From assembly GCA_041623475.1 (NCBI GenBank), contig JBFJWU010000033.1:1-15870 (forward strand): a stretch of DNA of 15,870 bases, read 5' to 3'. Of the stretch, positions 1-7,052 are shown in pieces. This DNA is from JBFJWU01 sp041623475 [NCBI: bacterium] (GTDB lineage: Bacteria > J088). The notes beneath the pieces are model-generated. The model worked only from the letters and a program-made list of their open reading frames with translations, did not search any database and was not told the origin of the DNA. Every line of letters starts with the position of its first letter. Position 1 is the stretch's first letter. A program made the translations under genes and the position numbers.

Positions 1-798
1 GACGCCGAACTGTTGCCGTTCCTTCAGGTACGCCAAAGCCAGGTCAAATGTGTGCTGTGCGGCACCCAGCATTTGCGCGGACAGGGCAACGGTTGCCAGA
101 TCCCATGCATCCTGGATCTCGGACTTCGATTCGCCAGCCCATCCCAGCAGGCAGCCGGATTCAACGATGACATCATCGAAATCGACGATTGCCGTATTAA
201 AGTGATCAATTCGATTCTGGGGTGTGATGCGAACGCCTTCAGCACTTGGATCAACCAGAAATAAAGTCGGGCCCAGACGGTTGCTGGCGCTGACCATCAA
301 CAGATCGGCGCCGACCGCGTCCAGAGCCTGAATTTTTCGTCCATTCAGGTGCCACCTGCCATTGATCTCGACCGCCATGGCTTCCAGCTTCAACGGTTCG
401 TAACGGCTGTCGTCTTCCTGAAATGCAATGCCGATAACCAGTTTGCCGGCTGCAATATCAGTCAGCATCTGCTTCTGGTCATCAGTGCCCAGGCGGCTGA
501 TCAGGTTAGTGGCAATCGTCAGTGTGCTTAGCAGGGGTTCCGGGGCCAGCGACCGTCCAGCGTGTTCATGCAGAATGGCGAGTTCAGCGAGTCCAAGGCC
601 CGCGCCGCCGTACTGGTCCGGGATTCCGATCCCCAGCAATCCCAGCTCAGCAAATCCGGTCCACAACTCTCGTGACCACCGCACGCCAGAGTCGTCGTTA
701 CGGTACTCCCGCACACGGGAAACGGGTGCCTGTTCCGCCAGGAATTTACTGCACGTTTCTGCGATCATTTTCTGCTCGTCGGTCGCAACTTCGGTCAT
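1..798 (-). CDS. Acyl-CoA dehydrogenase, non-catalytic-type subunit (partial, C-terminus beyond window)
   Basis: An open frame of 266 codons runs from ATG at 798 to the left edge, so the C-terminal part is missing. The N-terminal helical domain is recognisable (IPDQYGGAGLGLAELA near residues 59-74), and the last visible residues, ending KERQQFGV, are the usual start of the C-terminal acyl-CoA dehydrogenase domain. The usual SEPGAGSD-type flavin/substrate loop is replaced by a degenerate stretch (FQEDDSRYEP), and where the neighbouring dehydrogenase has the Glu of LLGYERT this protein has VALSAQML. In steroid degraders, acyl-CoA dehydrogenases are often alpha2beta2 heteromers of two adjacent genes, one carrying the catalytic Glu (FadE26/27- and FadE28/29-type pairs). 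I infer this is the partner subunit of the preceding gene, acting in beta-oxidation of a steroid side chain or ring fragment. Its ATG overlaps the upstream stop as ATGA, suggesting translational coupling. The exact substrate cannot be told. Confidence 0.85.
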   Translation of the reverse strand, partial: MTEVATDEQKMIAETCSKFLAEQAPVSRVREYRNDDSGVRWSRELWTGFAELGLLGIGIPDQYGGAGLGLAELAILHEHAGRSLAPEPLLSTLTIATNLISRLGTDDQKQMLTDIAAGKLVIGIAFQEDDSRYEPLKLEAMAVEINGRWHLNGRKIQALDAVGADLLMVSASNRLGPTLFLVDPSAEGVRITPQNRIDHFNTAIVDFDDVIVESGCLLGWAGESKSEIQDAWDLATVALSAQMLGAAQHTFDLALAYLKERQQFGV

Positions 799-1976
799 GT
801 CGGCAGTCCCAGAACCCGCTTGGCAATTACATTCATCTGGATTTCCGAACTGCCCCCCTCGATCGAGTTTGCCCGTGAGCGCAGCCAGTCCCGGGTGTTC
901 TGCAGTTCCCGGGCGTCGAAACCGGGACCGTCCCAACCCAGACCAGCCGGGCCGGCGATCTCCATTGCCAGTTCCCAGCGGCGTTGCTTGACTTCACTGC
1001 CGACAACCTTGAGGATCGAACTTTCCGGACCCGGGCGACTGGCTTTGCTGACGCGGTCAACCGTCAGCTCGTAGCACTTTGCATCCATCGCGTACTCTGC
1101 CAGGCGAACCCGTAATTCGGGGTCACAAAGGCGGTCGTTTTCCATGCCGATGTGGCGGGACGCCAGTTTGACCAGATCCTGCTCGGCATCGCTTAATTGA
1201 CCGCTGGTTGACTGCCCGATCATCGTCCGTTCGTATCCCAGCAGTGCCTTGGCAACGGTCCAGCCACCGTTAACTTCGCCGACGACATCGTCGGCATCTG
1301 CGATCGCGTTCTCCAGGAACACTTCACAGAACGGTGACGAACCGCTGATCAGCTCAATCGGACGGGTGGTTACGCCGTCCTGGAGCATGTCGACCAGGAT
1401 AAATGTGATGCCTTCCTGTTTTTTGGCATCGGGGTCAGTACGGGTCAGGCAGAATATCCAGTCCGACTTGTCGGCAAACGATGTCCATACTTTCTGGCCG
1501 TTGATAATAAACTTGTCGCCCTGTTTGACCGCGCGGGTCTGCAAGCCGGCCAGGTCTGATCCTGCGCCTGGTTCCGAATATCCCTGGCACCAGCGTACGT
1601 CTCCGCGGCAAATCGCCGGCAGATGACGTTTTTTCTGGGTTTCAGTCCCGTAATCCAACAGCGTCGGGCCGATCATCGTCAGGCCAAATCCGACCACCGC
1701 CGGAGGAAGCTGCAGGCGGTCCAGTTCCTGGTCGAGCACAAGTGCTTCAGCGTCACTCAACCCACCGCCACCGTACTCGGTCGGCCAGGTTGGGGCGGTC
1801 CAGCCACGTTCGGCCATCACGTCGCGCCATTTCAGGACATCCGCCGGTGCTTCCGGGTGTTTGCGACCGCCCCAGAAACCACCAAAACGCCCGTCACGCG
1901 TACCCTTCAGGGATTCGGGCGCGTTCTTTTCCAGCCAGGCAGCGGTTTCAGAGCGAAAAGCGTCCAGATCAGACAT
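795..1976 (-). CDS. Acyl-CoA dehydrogenase, catalytic-type subunit
   Basis: This 393-residue protein has the full acyl-CoA dehydrogenase architecture: an N-terminal helical domain with PTEYGGGG (65-72), the flavin/substrate loop YSEPGAGSDLAG (133-144) followed by NGQKVWTS (159-166), and a C-terminal helical domain ending NSIEGGSSEIQ (370-380). Glu249 in LLGYERT lies where isovaleryl-CoA-dehydrogenase-like enzymes keep the catalytic base; Glu373 occupies the medium-chain-enzyme position. It should oxidise an acyl-CoA to the 2-enoyl-CoA with FAD, passing electrons to ETF. The downstream overlapping gene is a degenerate paralogue, so the two probably form a heteromeric steroid-type enzyme (FadE28/29- or FadE26/27-like). 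It starts 9 bases after the kshA stop, with no good ribosome binding site, so it is probably translated by coupling in the kshA operon. Family is certain; substrate (side chain versus C/D-ring intermediate) is not. Confidence 0.93.
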   Translation of the reverse strand: MSDLDAFRSETAAWLEKNAPESLKGTRDGRFGGFWGGRKHPEAPADVLKWRDVMAERGWTAPTWPTEYGGGGLSDAEALVLDQELDRLQLPPAVVGFGLTMIGPTLLDYGTETQKKRHLPAICRGDVRWCQGYSEPGAGSDLAGLQTRAVKQGDKFIINGQKVWTSFADKSDWIFCLTRTDPDAKKQEGITFILVDMLQDGVTTRPIELISGSSPFCEVFLENAIADADDVVGEVNGGWTVAKALLGYERTMIGQSTSGQLSDAEQDLVKLASRHIGMENDRLCDPELRVRLAEYAMDAKCYELTVDRVSKASRPGPESSILKVVGSEVKQRRWELAMEIAGPAGLGWDGPGFDARELQNTRDWLRSRANSIEGGSSEIQMNVIAKRVLGLPT

Positions 1977-1985
1977 GGGTCGATG

Positions 1986-2975
1986 TCACGCGACACCAGC
2001 GGCGTCGGCAGATGCCGGACTATAGAACTGCTGGTACCACTTTCGCAATTTCATGATCGGTCCGTCATCGCGGCACAGCAGCGGTACGTCCCGGTAGGTC
2101 TTGCTCTCCCAAATCGCGATGTCTTCGTGAAAGCCAACGGTCAGGTTGTTGACGTATGCCTTTGCAAATTCTTCGTTCTGGGCCGCGTCACCGGTCTTTT
2201 TGATCAGAACACCGAAATGCAGGTCAAGTTCGTTGGGCCCGACCATCGTGTGGGCATTAATCAAGCGGCTTTCCAGGTACCCCGACATTTCGGAAATCTG
2301 GAACCCGGGGCCATAATAGGTTGCGGTCAGGCTGAAGTAGTCCTTGCCGCCGCCGCGCGGATAAGCAACACCCTTGGTACGTTGAATCGCTTTGTGCTGG
2401 TCAAACTCATTGGCAAATTCGTCGACAATTGTGCCGTGGACCGGGGCGAAGTGGGCCAGGTCGACGACATTCTCGACGATTTCCCGAGAATGGGTCTTGA
2501 TTCGCAATTTGCTGTGAGACCAGGTGGTCCACTCGCCAGTCTCGTATTCCGGCATGGGGGGCAATTCAAAATCGGGATCTTCACCTTCGGGATCGTACCA
2601 GACGAAGACGATGCCGTTCTTCTCCTCGAAAATCCATTCCCGGGTCCATTCGCCGGTGGCTGCCCGCTTCGGGATGTCGTCACAATAGGGGATCTCGACA
2701 CACTCGCCCTTGCCGTTGAAACGCCAGACGTGAAACGGGCATTCGATCGTGTCATCGACAATCTTGCCTTCGCCCAGGTCGGCACCCAGATGCGGGCAAT
2801 AGGCATCAATGATGTTCAACTTATTGTCACTGGTACGGAATACGAGGATTCGCTGGCCGAAATAGGTCAGGGACGTTGGCTCGCCCTGGGGAAATTCATC
2901 GGAAAAACCGATGACAAACCAGCCCCTTGGGTAGCCTTCGATTCGGTCTTTGCTACGGCTTGTACGGTTCGCCAC
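1986..2975 (-). CDS. kshA: 3-ketosteroid 9-alpha-hydroxylase, Rieske oxygenase component KshA
   Basis: This is a Rieske non-haem iron oxygenase of about 329 residues. Counting from the upstream TTG at 2981 (331 residues), the [2Fe-2S] ligands are C62-P-H64 and C81-P-F-H84, and the mononuclear iron motif is N171-V-V-D-L-A-H177-x4-H182 (NVVDLAHFAPVHG), with D287 a candidate third ligand. This pattern and the N-terminal RGWFVIGFSDEF resemble KshA, which hydroxylates C9 of 4-androstene-3,17-dione or its 1,4-diene and so triggers ring B opening. The start is better placed at GTG 2975, because AGGAG on the minus strand (2983-2987) is 7 bases upstream of it but only 1 base from the TTG. It heads the minus-strand operon with two acyl-CoA dehydrogenase genes and has a KstR-like operator in its promoter. 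The required reductase KshB is not in the window. KshA is the best call from context; other steroid Rieske oxygenases are possible. Confidence 0.88.
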   Translation of the reverse strand: MANRTSRSKDRIEGYPRGWFVIGFSDEFPQGEPTSLTYFGQRILVFRTSDNKLNIIDAYCPHLGADLGEGKIVDDTIECPFHVWRFNGKGECVEIPYCDDIPKRAATGEWTREWIFEEKNGIVFVWYDPEGEDPDFELPPMPEYETGEWTTWSHSKLRIKTHSREIVENVVDLAHFAPVHGTIVDEFANEFDQHKAIQRTKGVAYPRGGGKDYFSLTATYYGPGFQISEMSGYLESRLINAHTMVGPNELDLHFGVLIKKTGDAAQNEEFAKAYVNNLTVGFHEDIAIWESKTYRDVPLLCRDDGPIMKLRKWYQQFYSPASADAAGVA

Positions 2976-2982
2976 TGGCAAT

Positions 2983-2987
2983 CTCCT
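2983..2987 (-). promoter_or_regulatory. Ribosome binding site deciding the kshA start
   Basis: The minus strand reads AGGAG here. Seven bases separate it from GTG at 2975-2973, a good spacing, whereas the in-frame TTG at 2981-2979 begins only one base after it. This favours the GTG start. Confidence 0.7.
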
Positions 2988-3021
2988 CGTCTGAATTCAA
3001 GTGTTGTCGAAGGATATTGCT

Positions 3022-3050
3022 ATTGAAACACGTTTCATTTTTGCTGTCAA
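3022..3050 (-). promoter_or_regulatory. kshA promoter with KstR-like operator in the spacer
   Basis: On the minus strand TTGACA (3050-3045) is followed after exactly 17 bases by TTCAAT (3027-3022). The spacer and -10 hold TGAAACGTGTTTCA (3037-3024), which matches the KstR motif TNNAACNNGTTNNA. The hsaA promoter has the same -35, spacer length, operator sequence and -10, which makes chance unlikely. A repressor bound here would block RNA polymerase. The -10 is only moderately consensus; the transcription start is inferred. Confidence 0.72.
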
Positions 3051-3182
3051 TCGTTCGTGCCCGGGCTGCAGGAAATCGTCTTTCTCATACAAGTCAGTAT
3101 GGATTAAGCTGTTTGTTGTCAGTGGTTTATCCGAATGTGGCTGCGGCTTCGGCCCGATGGGTAAACCTGGCACAGAAACCTG

Positions 3183-3204
3183 GGGGTGAAACGCGTTTCA
3201 CCCC
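3183..3204. promoter_or_regulatory. Perfect 22-base palindrome containing a KstR-like core
   Basis: The core TGAAACGCGTTTCA (3187-3200) matches TNNAACNNGTTNNA and is flanked by GGGG and CCCC, giving a perfect 22-base inverted repeat. It begins 11 bases beyond the lipoprotein stop and about 210 bases upstream of the kshA start. No T-run follows on either strand, so an operator is more likely than an intrinsic terminator, though RNA through it could form a hairpin. It may be a second, distal operator for kshA. Confidence 0.65.
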
Positions 3205-3215
3205 TGTTCATGCCG

Positions 3216-4415
3216 TTATCGAGCCACATCCCAACTGGCGTCGACGACCGTGTCCGCCATAACCGATCGCACCACCGCACCTGAATTGTCGGGATCGGCG
3301 ATCTCCAGGTCGACACTGAAACGCAGTTGTCCTTTCTGGACATCACAGGCTTCGGCCGCACATGATTCCGGATTATCGGGACTGTTCTCCCAGCCGTGGA
3401 GCGTGATATTGAGGCGTGGCAGATCCCCGAGTTTTTCTGCAAACCGCAGTTCGTTGTCGCACTCCAGGACAACAGAAACCCCCAGTGGTCCGCCGGCAAA
3501 ATCGGTTCCGCGTTTCAATTGCAGTTTGTCGTCGATCGGAGGATTTATCCGATCCATGCTGGTTACCGTAACGGCCAGGGATCGTACCGTGTCGCTCAGT
3601 TCGGTGAGGTCCAGCTGCAACGTCGATGCTGTCGCCTGCTCGCCCCAACTGAACCGGGCAGATCCATTTACCGTGATGTTGGCCCCGTTTGGCCGGGGTA
3701 CCGCGCGGGCCGCACGATCCGATGCGTTGCACCAGGAGACGGATTCGGCAGATCCTGCGTACAAGACAAATGGTTTCTGAATGACCGGGACATAGGTCCC
3801 AAGTTCCGAGATGGATGCTGTAATACTGGCCGAGGACGTATCGCCAAACCGTTCCTGGGGAAAAATCGAATTGCCGACCCTGGCCAGCGTCGGTGCTGTA
3901 ACATCTTTTTGAAAGACAACAACGGGTAGCTCCAGGTTCGCGTCCATACCGATCAGCGCGGTCCCTCGCAAATTAATGCTTTTCTGGGTCTCCAGGTCAA
4001 TTGCCGCGAACTCGGCTGCCTCCGATGCAGCTTTGTCATACCGGATACCCGGCAGGCCCGGCAATTTGACCGGAACGATTGTTGCGCCGACAAAGTTAAC
4101 GTTGTTGGCAATCGCGCGACCGGGAATTTCCATAAAAAGCACACCGTCGTCCGTGTTAACCGACGCGGTTACCGTTGTGCTGGCCCAGCCGTCGTCCGGT
4201 TTTGTAAACAATTCCGCCGTTCCCCCTTCTTTGATCGCATCCTTGGCGACCTGGTCAAAGGCCTGGCTGACAACCTTGTCAACAACGTTATCGGCCACAT
4301 TCTCGGCGGCGCCTTTGACCTTGTCGGCCAGTCCGCAGCCCGACAGCGCGGACGCGGCAATAGAAATTGCAGTGATCCTGATGATGCGGCTGGACAGACG
4401 GGTTGCTGATGACAT
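3216..4415 (-). CDS. Putative outer-membrane lipoprotein of unknown function
   Basis: I do not recognise this 399-residue protein. It starts at ATG 4415, with AGGAG six bases upstream, rather than at the longer frame beginning at 4457. It has a lipoprotein signal: basic N-terminus with arginines, hydrophobic stretch ITAISIAASA (14-23) and lipobox LSGC with Cys27. Gly28 follows rather than Asp, which in Gram-negative bacteria usually means outer-membrane sorting. Next comes a helical, low-complexity segment rich in Val, Ala, Asp and Lys (about 30-65). The rest looks beta-rich, with scattered cysteines including a C-x4-C pair near the C-terminus (SCAAEACD). It lies between kshA and the divergent hsa operon, with a KstR-like site upstream at 4588-4601 and the 22-base palindrome just beyond its stop. 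Context suggests a cell-envelope role in steroid use, such as binding or uptake; this is inference only. Confidence 0.82.
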   Translation of the reverse strand: MSSATRLSSRIIRITAISIAASALSGCGLADKVKGAAENVADNVVDKVVSQAFDQVAKDAIKEGGTAELFTKPDDGWASTTVTASVNTDDGVLFMEIPGRAIANNVNFVGATIVPVKLPGLPGIRYDKAASEAAEFAAIDLETQKSINLRGTALIGMDANLELPVVVFQKDVTAPTLARVGNSIFPQERFGDTSSASITASISELGTYVPVIQKPFVLYAGSAESVSWCNASDRAARAVPRPNGANITVNGSARFSWGEQATASTLQLDLTELSDTVRSLAVTVTSMDRINPPIDDKLQLKRGTDFAGGPLGVSVVLECDNELRFAEKLGDLPRLNITLHGWENSPDNPESCAAEACDVQKGQLRFSVDLEIADPDNSGAVVRSVMADTVVDASWDVAR

Positions 4416-4587
4416 TGTGGACTCCTGTGGAATTGTATTGATCTTTATGATCGTCAATCGCGGTCGGTGATGTCAAGGCGAGCGTGGAGCCGCCGACCAG
4501 AGGATCGGCGGGACAGGGGATTCGTGCTGTCGGGTATTATCGACGGGATTTCCGCAAACATCGTTACCCGCTGAAGATACAGTAGAT

Positions 4588-4601
4588 TAGAACACGTTTC
4601 A
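4588..4601 (-). promoter_or_regulatory. KstR-like operator upstream of the lipoprotein gene
   Basis: The plus strand reads TAGAACACGTTTCA, matching TNNAACNNGTTNNA with one imperfect arm. It lies about 170 bases upstream of the lipoprotein ATG. No -35 box sits at the spacing seen in the kshA and hsaA promoters; TTGACC lies further upstream on the minus strand. The operator call is therefore firmer than any promoter call. Confidence 0.6.
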
Positions 4602-4629
4602 TCAGTGACGGGGAAATCGGTCAATGCCG

Positions 4630-4648
4630 GGACGGCAGACCGCCGTCC
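4630..4648. other. GC-rich stem-loop in the divergent intergenic region
   Basis: GGACGGC and GCCGTCC form a perfect 7-base stem around a 5-base loop. No T-run follows, so it is not a typical intrinsic terminator. It lies between the two operators; its role is unknown. Confidence 0.4.
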
Positions 4649-4818
4649 TGCGCGAACCGAATAAACGGTTTACCTTGTCGATAACCCGATTAGAATCTAT
4701 CATCTATGTTCAGTAAATTGTTGTTATTAAAAGGAAAATAACGAACCCGTCGGCGCGATGGGAACCTGGTCGCCGGTCGGCAAAGCAGGCATTCCCGGTT
4801 ACCATTGTTAAATGGTGG

Positions 4819-4847
4819 TTGACACCGAAAGTGAAACGTGTTTCAAT
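4819..4847 (+). promoter_or_regulatory. hsaA operon promoter with KstR-like operator in the spacer
   Basis: TTGACA (4819-4824), a 17-base spacer and TTCAAT (4842-4847) form the promoter. The operator TGAAACGTGTTTCA (4832-4845) covers the 3' part of the spacer and most of the -10. The arrangement is the same as at kshA. The hsaA ATG lies 63 bases further on. Repressor binding would cover the polymerase site, and an inducing steroid metabolite (a CoA thioester for KstR) would relieve it. Confidence 0.75.
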
Positions 4848-4910
4848 ACTTGCTGAACGCCCGATTTCCTGCGGTTCGCGGCAATCGGGCAAGATGCAGG
4901 AGCGATCGCA

Positions 4911-6116
4911 ATGAATGCACAGCCCGCCGCAGCCCAGGCCGGGATTCCCAGCCACGATGAACTGGTTCAGCGCGCCCGCGACCTGGCGCCATCGCTGACG
5001 GAACGCGCCGCACAAGCCGAGTCCGAGCGCCGCATTCCCGACGCAACTGTGGCGGACATGCTGGCGGCCGGGCTGTTTCGAGTCATTCAACCAGCGCGGT
5101 GGGGCGGGTATGAATGCGATCCACGTACGTTCTTTGACGTGCAGATGGAGCTGGCGCGCGCGTGTCCCTCAACCGCCTGGATTTACGGGGTTATCGCGGT
5201 TCACCAGTGGCAACTGGCCTTGTTTCCCGAGCAGGCGCAGGCGGATGTCTGGGGAACCGATGATTCGGTACTGATTTCGTCATCGTATATGCCGGTCGGC
5301 AAAGTCAAACATACGGATGGCGGTGTAATACTCAGCGGTCAATGGGGTTTTTCCAGTGGCTCTGACCATTGCCAATGGGCATTCCTGGGTGGGTTTGTAC
5401 CGCCAATTGATGGGGACGGACCACCCGACATGGTGACGTTCCTGGTTCCGCGGGCCGATTACGAACTGATCGATGACTGGCACGTATCCGGTTTGCGCGG
5501 TACTGGCAGCAAGACGGTTAAGGTGGACGAGAAATTTGTCCCGTCCCATCGGATTCACAAATTCAGCGACGGATTCAAGCAGGATAGTCCCGGAAACAGC
5601 GTAAATACAGCGCCGTTGTTCCGGCTGCCGTTTGGCCAGATCTTTGTGCGATCAGTATCTTCAGGGGCCATCGGGATGCTGCAGGGTGCCCTGGATGCGT
5701 TTCTGGAGGTTCAAACCCAGCGTGTGATGCGCGGCAGCGGCGACAAAGTCGCTGATAACGTGACTGCGCAGCAGGCGGCGGCACACGCGGCGACAGTAAT
5801 TGACGAGTGCAAACTGGTTCTTTACCGCAATTTCGAGTTCATGATGAATTGCGTTAATGCCGGTGACAAAATTCCGGTCGAAAAACGGGTACAGTTCCGT
5901 TATGAGTCCGGTATAGTCGTTTCCAAGTGCGTCGATGCCGTGGACCGCTTGATGGAAGAAAGTGGCGGCAGCGCGATTTTCCTGAGTAACCCGATTAATC
6001 GGTACTTCCAGGATCTCCACGCGGCAAGGGCCCATTATGCGAACAACCCGGACAAACCAGGACGCAATTATGGCGGGATTCAGTTCAGCCAGAAAAACAC
6101 CGATTACTTCATCTAA
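4911..6116 (+). CDS. hsaA: 3-HSA hydroxylase, oxygenase component HsaA
   Basis: This 401-residue protein is a flavin-dependent monooxygenase of the acyl-CoA-dehydrogenase fold. Recognisable motifs are GLFRVIQPARWGGYE (54-68), CPSTAW (85-90), LSGQWGFSSGSDHCQW (141-156), the RGTGS loop (196-200) and the C-terminal NRYFQDLHAARAH (363-375 region). The last of these carries the conserved histidines of the HsaA/HpaB-like class D active site. HsaA hydroxylates the phenolic ring A of the 9,10-seco steroid (3-HSA) to the catechol 3,4-DHSA using reduced flavin supplied by a separate reductase, HsaB. No HsaB gene is present here. The ATG has AGGAG eight bases upstream. It is the first gene of the plus-strand operon, directly behind the KstR-like promoter, and is followed after six bases by hsaC. 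Related phenol monooxygenases exist, but the neighbours make the assignment strong. Confidence 0.92.
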   Translation: MNAQPAAAQAGIPSHDELVQRARDLAPSLTERAAQAESERRIPDATVADMLAAGLFRVIQPARWGGYECDPRTFFDVQMELARACPSTAWIYGVIAVHQWQLALFPEQAQADVWGTDDSVLISSSYMPVGKVKHTDGGVILSGQWGFSSGSDHCQWAFLGGFVPPIDGDGPPDMVTFLVPRADYELIDDWHVSGLRGTGSKTVKVDEKFVPSHRIHKFSDGFKQDSPGNSVNTAPLFRLPFGQIFVRSVSSGAIGMLQGALDAFLEVQTQRVMRGSGDKVADNVTAQQAAAHAATVIDECKLVLYRNFEFMMNCVNAGDKIPVEKRVQFRYESGIVVSKCVDAVDRLMEESGGSAIFLSNPINRYFQDLHAARAHYANNPDKPGRNYGGIQFSQKNTDYFI

Positions 6117-6122
6117 CTTGTC

Positions 6123-7052
6123 ATGACCGCAGCAAACCTGGAAATCACGGAACTGGGCTACCTGGGATTCGAAGTCAGTGACCTGGCGGCGTGGCGTCAC
6201 ATGGCAACCGGCATCATGGGCCTGATGATTGGCGATGAACGGGCAGACGGCAGTTTCGCCCTTCGCAACGATCAGCGGCAGGGTCGTTTCTATGTCCGGC
6301 CCGGAGATGCCGATGACCTGTGTTTTGTTGGTCTGGCGACCGGATCTCAGTCGGATATGGATGCAGTGGCCGACCGGGTTCGTGCCAGCGGCATCGAAGT
6401 GACCTCGGCAACAGACCAGGAACTGGCAGAGCGTGGCGTTGCTGGAATGGTGCACTTTCAGGAGCCGGCCGGGATGAGGATCGAGGTGTTTCACGGCGAT
6501 GTCGATGCCGAAACCCCGTTCGAATCAAAACTGGTCGTTGATGGGTTTAAGACCGACGGACTGGGGCTGGGGCATTTTGTCCTGCGGGCAAATGATCTGG
6601 AAGAGTCGCTTGAGTTCTTCTTGAATGTGCTGGGTTTCCGGTTGAGCGACCGGATCATCGCAGACCTTGGCGGATACCACGTCAACATCGCCTTCACCCA
6701 TTGCAATGAACGGCACCACAGCGTTGCCTTTGGTGAAAACCTGCCCAAACGCATCCATCATTTCATGCTGGAAGTCAACAATATCGACGATGTCGGGGCC
6801 TGCTGGGATCGTGTTGTCGACGCGGGTCTGACCGTGTGGAACGCCATCGGTCGACACCCGAACGACCGAATGATTTCGTTTTACGCGGAAACACCCAGCG
6901 GGTTCCAGTTTGAATACGGGTGGGGTGGCCGCGAGGTCGATGACGAAACATGGGAAACCACCGTCTACGACCGAATCAGCGACTGGGGACATGAACATCC
7001 CGGCGTCATGTTCAAGAAGCTGTTTCGCAAACAGAAGAAAGACGACCAGTGA
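6123..7052 (+). CDS. hsaC: 3,4-DHSA extradiol dioxygenase HsaC
   Basis: This 309-residue type I extradiol dioxygenase has two vicinal-oxygen-chelate domains, residues about 8-130 and 146-270. The Fe(II) ligands are H151 (GLGHFVL), a His of IHHFMLEV (212/213) and E264 (FQFEYGWG). Second-sphere residues of the BphC type are also present: CNERHH (194-199), H245 in GRHPND and Y254 in SFYAETPSG. It meta-cleaves the catechol 3,4-DHSA between C4 and C5 to give 4,9-DSHA. No good ribosome binding site precedes the ATG, which follows the hsaA stop by six bases, so translation is probably coupled. Its stop overlaps the hsaD start (GTGA). The C-terminus is lysine-rich (KKLFRKQKKDDQ). BphC-like enzymes for other catechols are the alternative, but the operon favours HsaC/TesB. 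Confidence 0.93.
   Translation: MTAANLEITELGYLGFEVSDLAAWRHMATGIMGLMIGDERADGSFALRNDQRQGRFYVRPGDADDLCFVGLATGSQSDMDAVADRVRASGIEVTSATDQELAERGVAGMVHFQEPAGMRIEVFHGDVDAETPFESKLVVDGFKTDGLGLGHFVLRANDLEESLEFFLNVLGFRLSDRIIADLGGYHVNIAFTHCNERHHSVAFGENLPKRIHHFMLEVNNIDDVGACWDRVVDAGLTVWNAIGRHPNDRMISFYAETPSGFQFEYGWGGREVDDETWETTVYDRISDWGHEHPGVMFKKLFRKQKKDDQ

Larger units (their letters stand above)
4416..4910. other. Divergent intergenic regulatory region (495 bases)
   Basis: This stretch separates the minus-strand lipoprotein from the plus-strand hsa operon. I find no credible gene in it. It holds two KstR-like sites (4588-4601 and 4832-4845), a GC-rich stem-loop (4630-4648) and an AT-rich segment around 4685-4742, where GTTATT and AATAAC form a weak inverted repeat (4725-4744). 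The spacing of over 200 bases between the operators suggests separate promoters rather than one shared control site. Confidence 0.6.

Noticed and set aside
1623-3026. Plus-strand open frame of 467 codons opposite kshA and the acyl-CoA dehydrogenase
   Set aside because: The antisense minus-strand frames encode clear Rieske and acyl-CoA dehydrogenase motifs. The plus frame shows no domain and is a by-product of the codon bias.
3183-3204. The 22-base palindrome as an intrinsic terminator of the lipoprotein gene
   Set aside because: No T-run follows on the minus strand, and its core equals the operator motif found at the steroid promoters.
4416-4457. Upstream 14-codon extension of the lipoprotein
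   Set aside because: The internal ATG at 4415 has AGGAG at ideal spacing and directly begins a lipoprotein signal peptide; the extension would bury it.
4662-4672. TAAACGGTTTA as a fifth steroid operator
   Set aside because: The AAC and GTT halves are separated by one base rather than two, so it does not fit TNNAACNNGTTNNA.
5661-6494. Minus-strand open frame of 277 codons across the hsaA-hsaC junction
   Set aside because: It is antisense to two well-identified enzymes, has no recognisable motif and no ribosome binding site of note.
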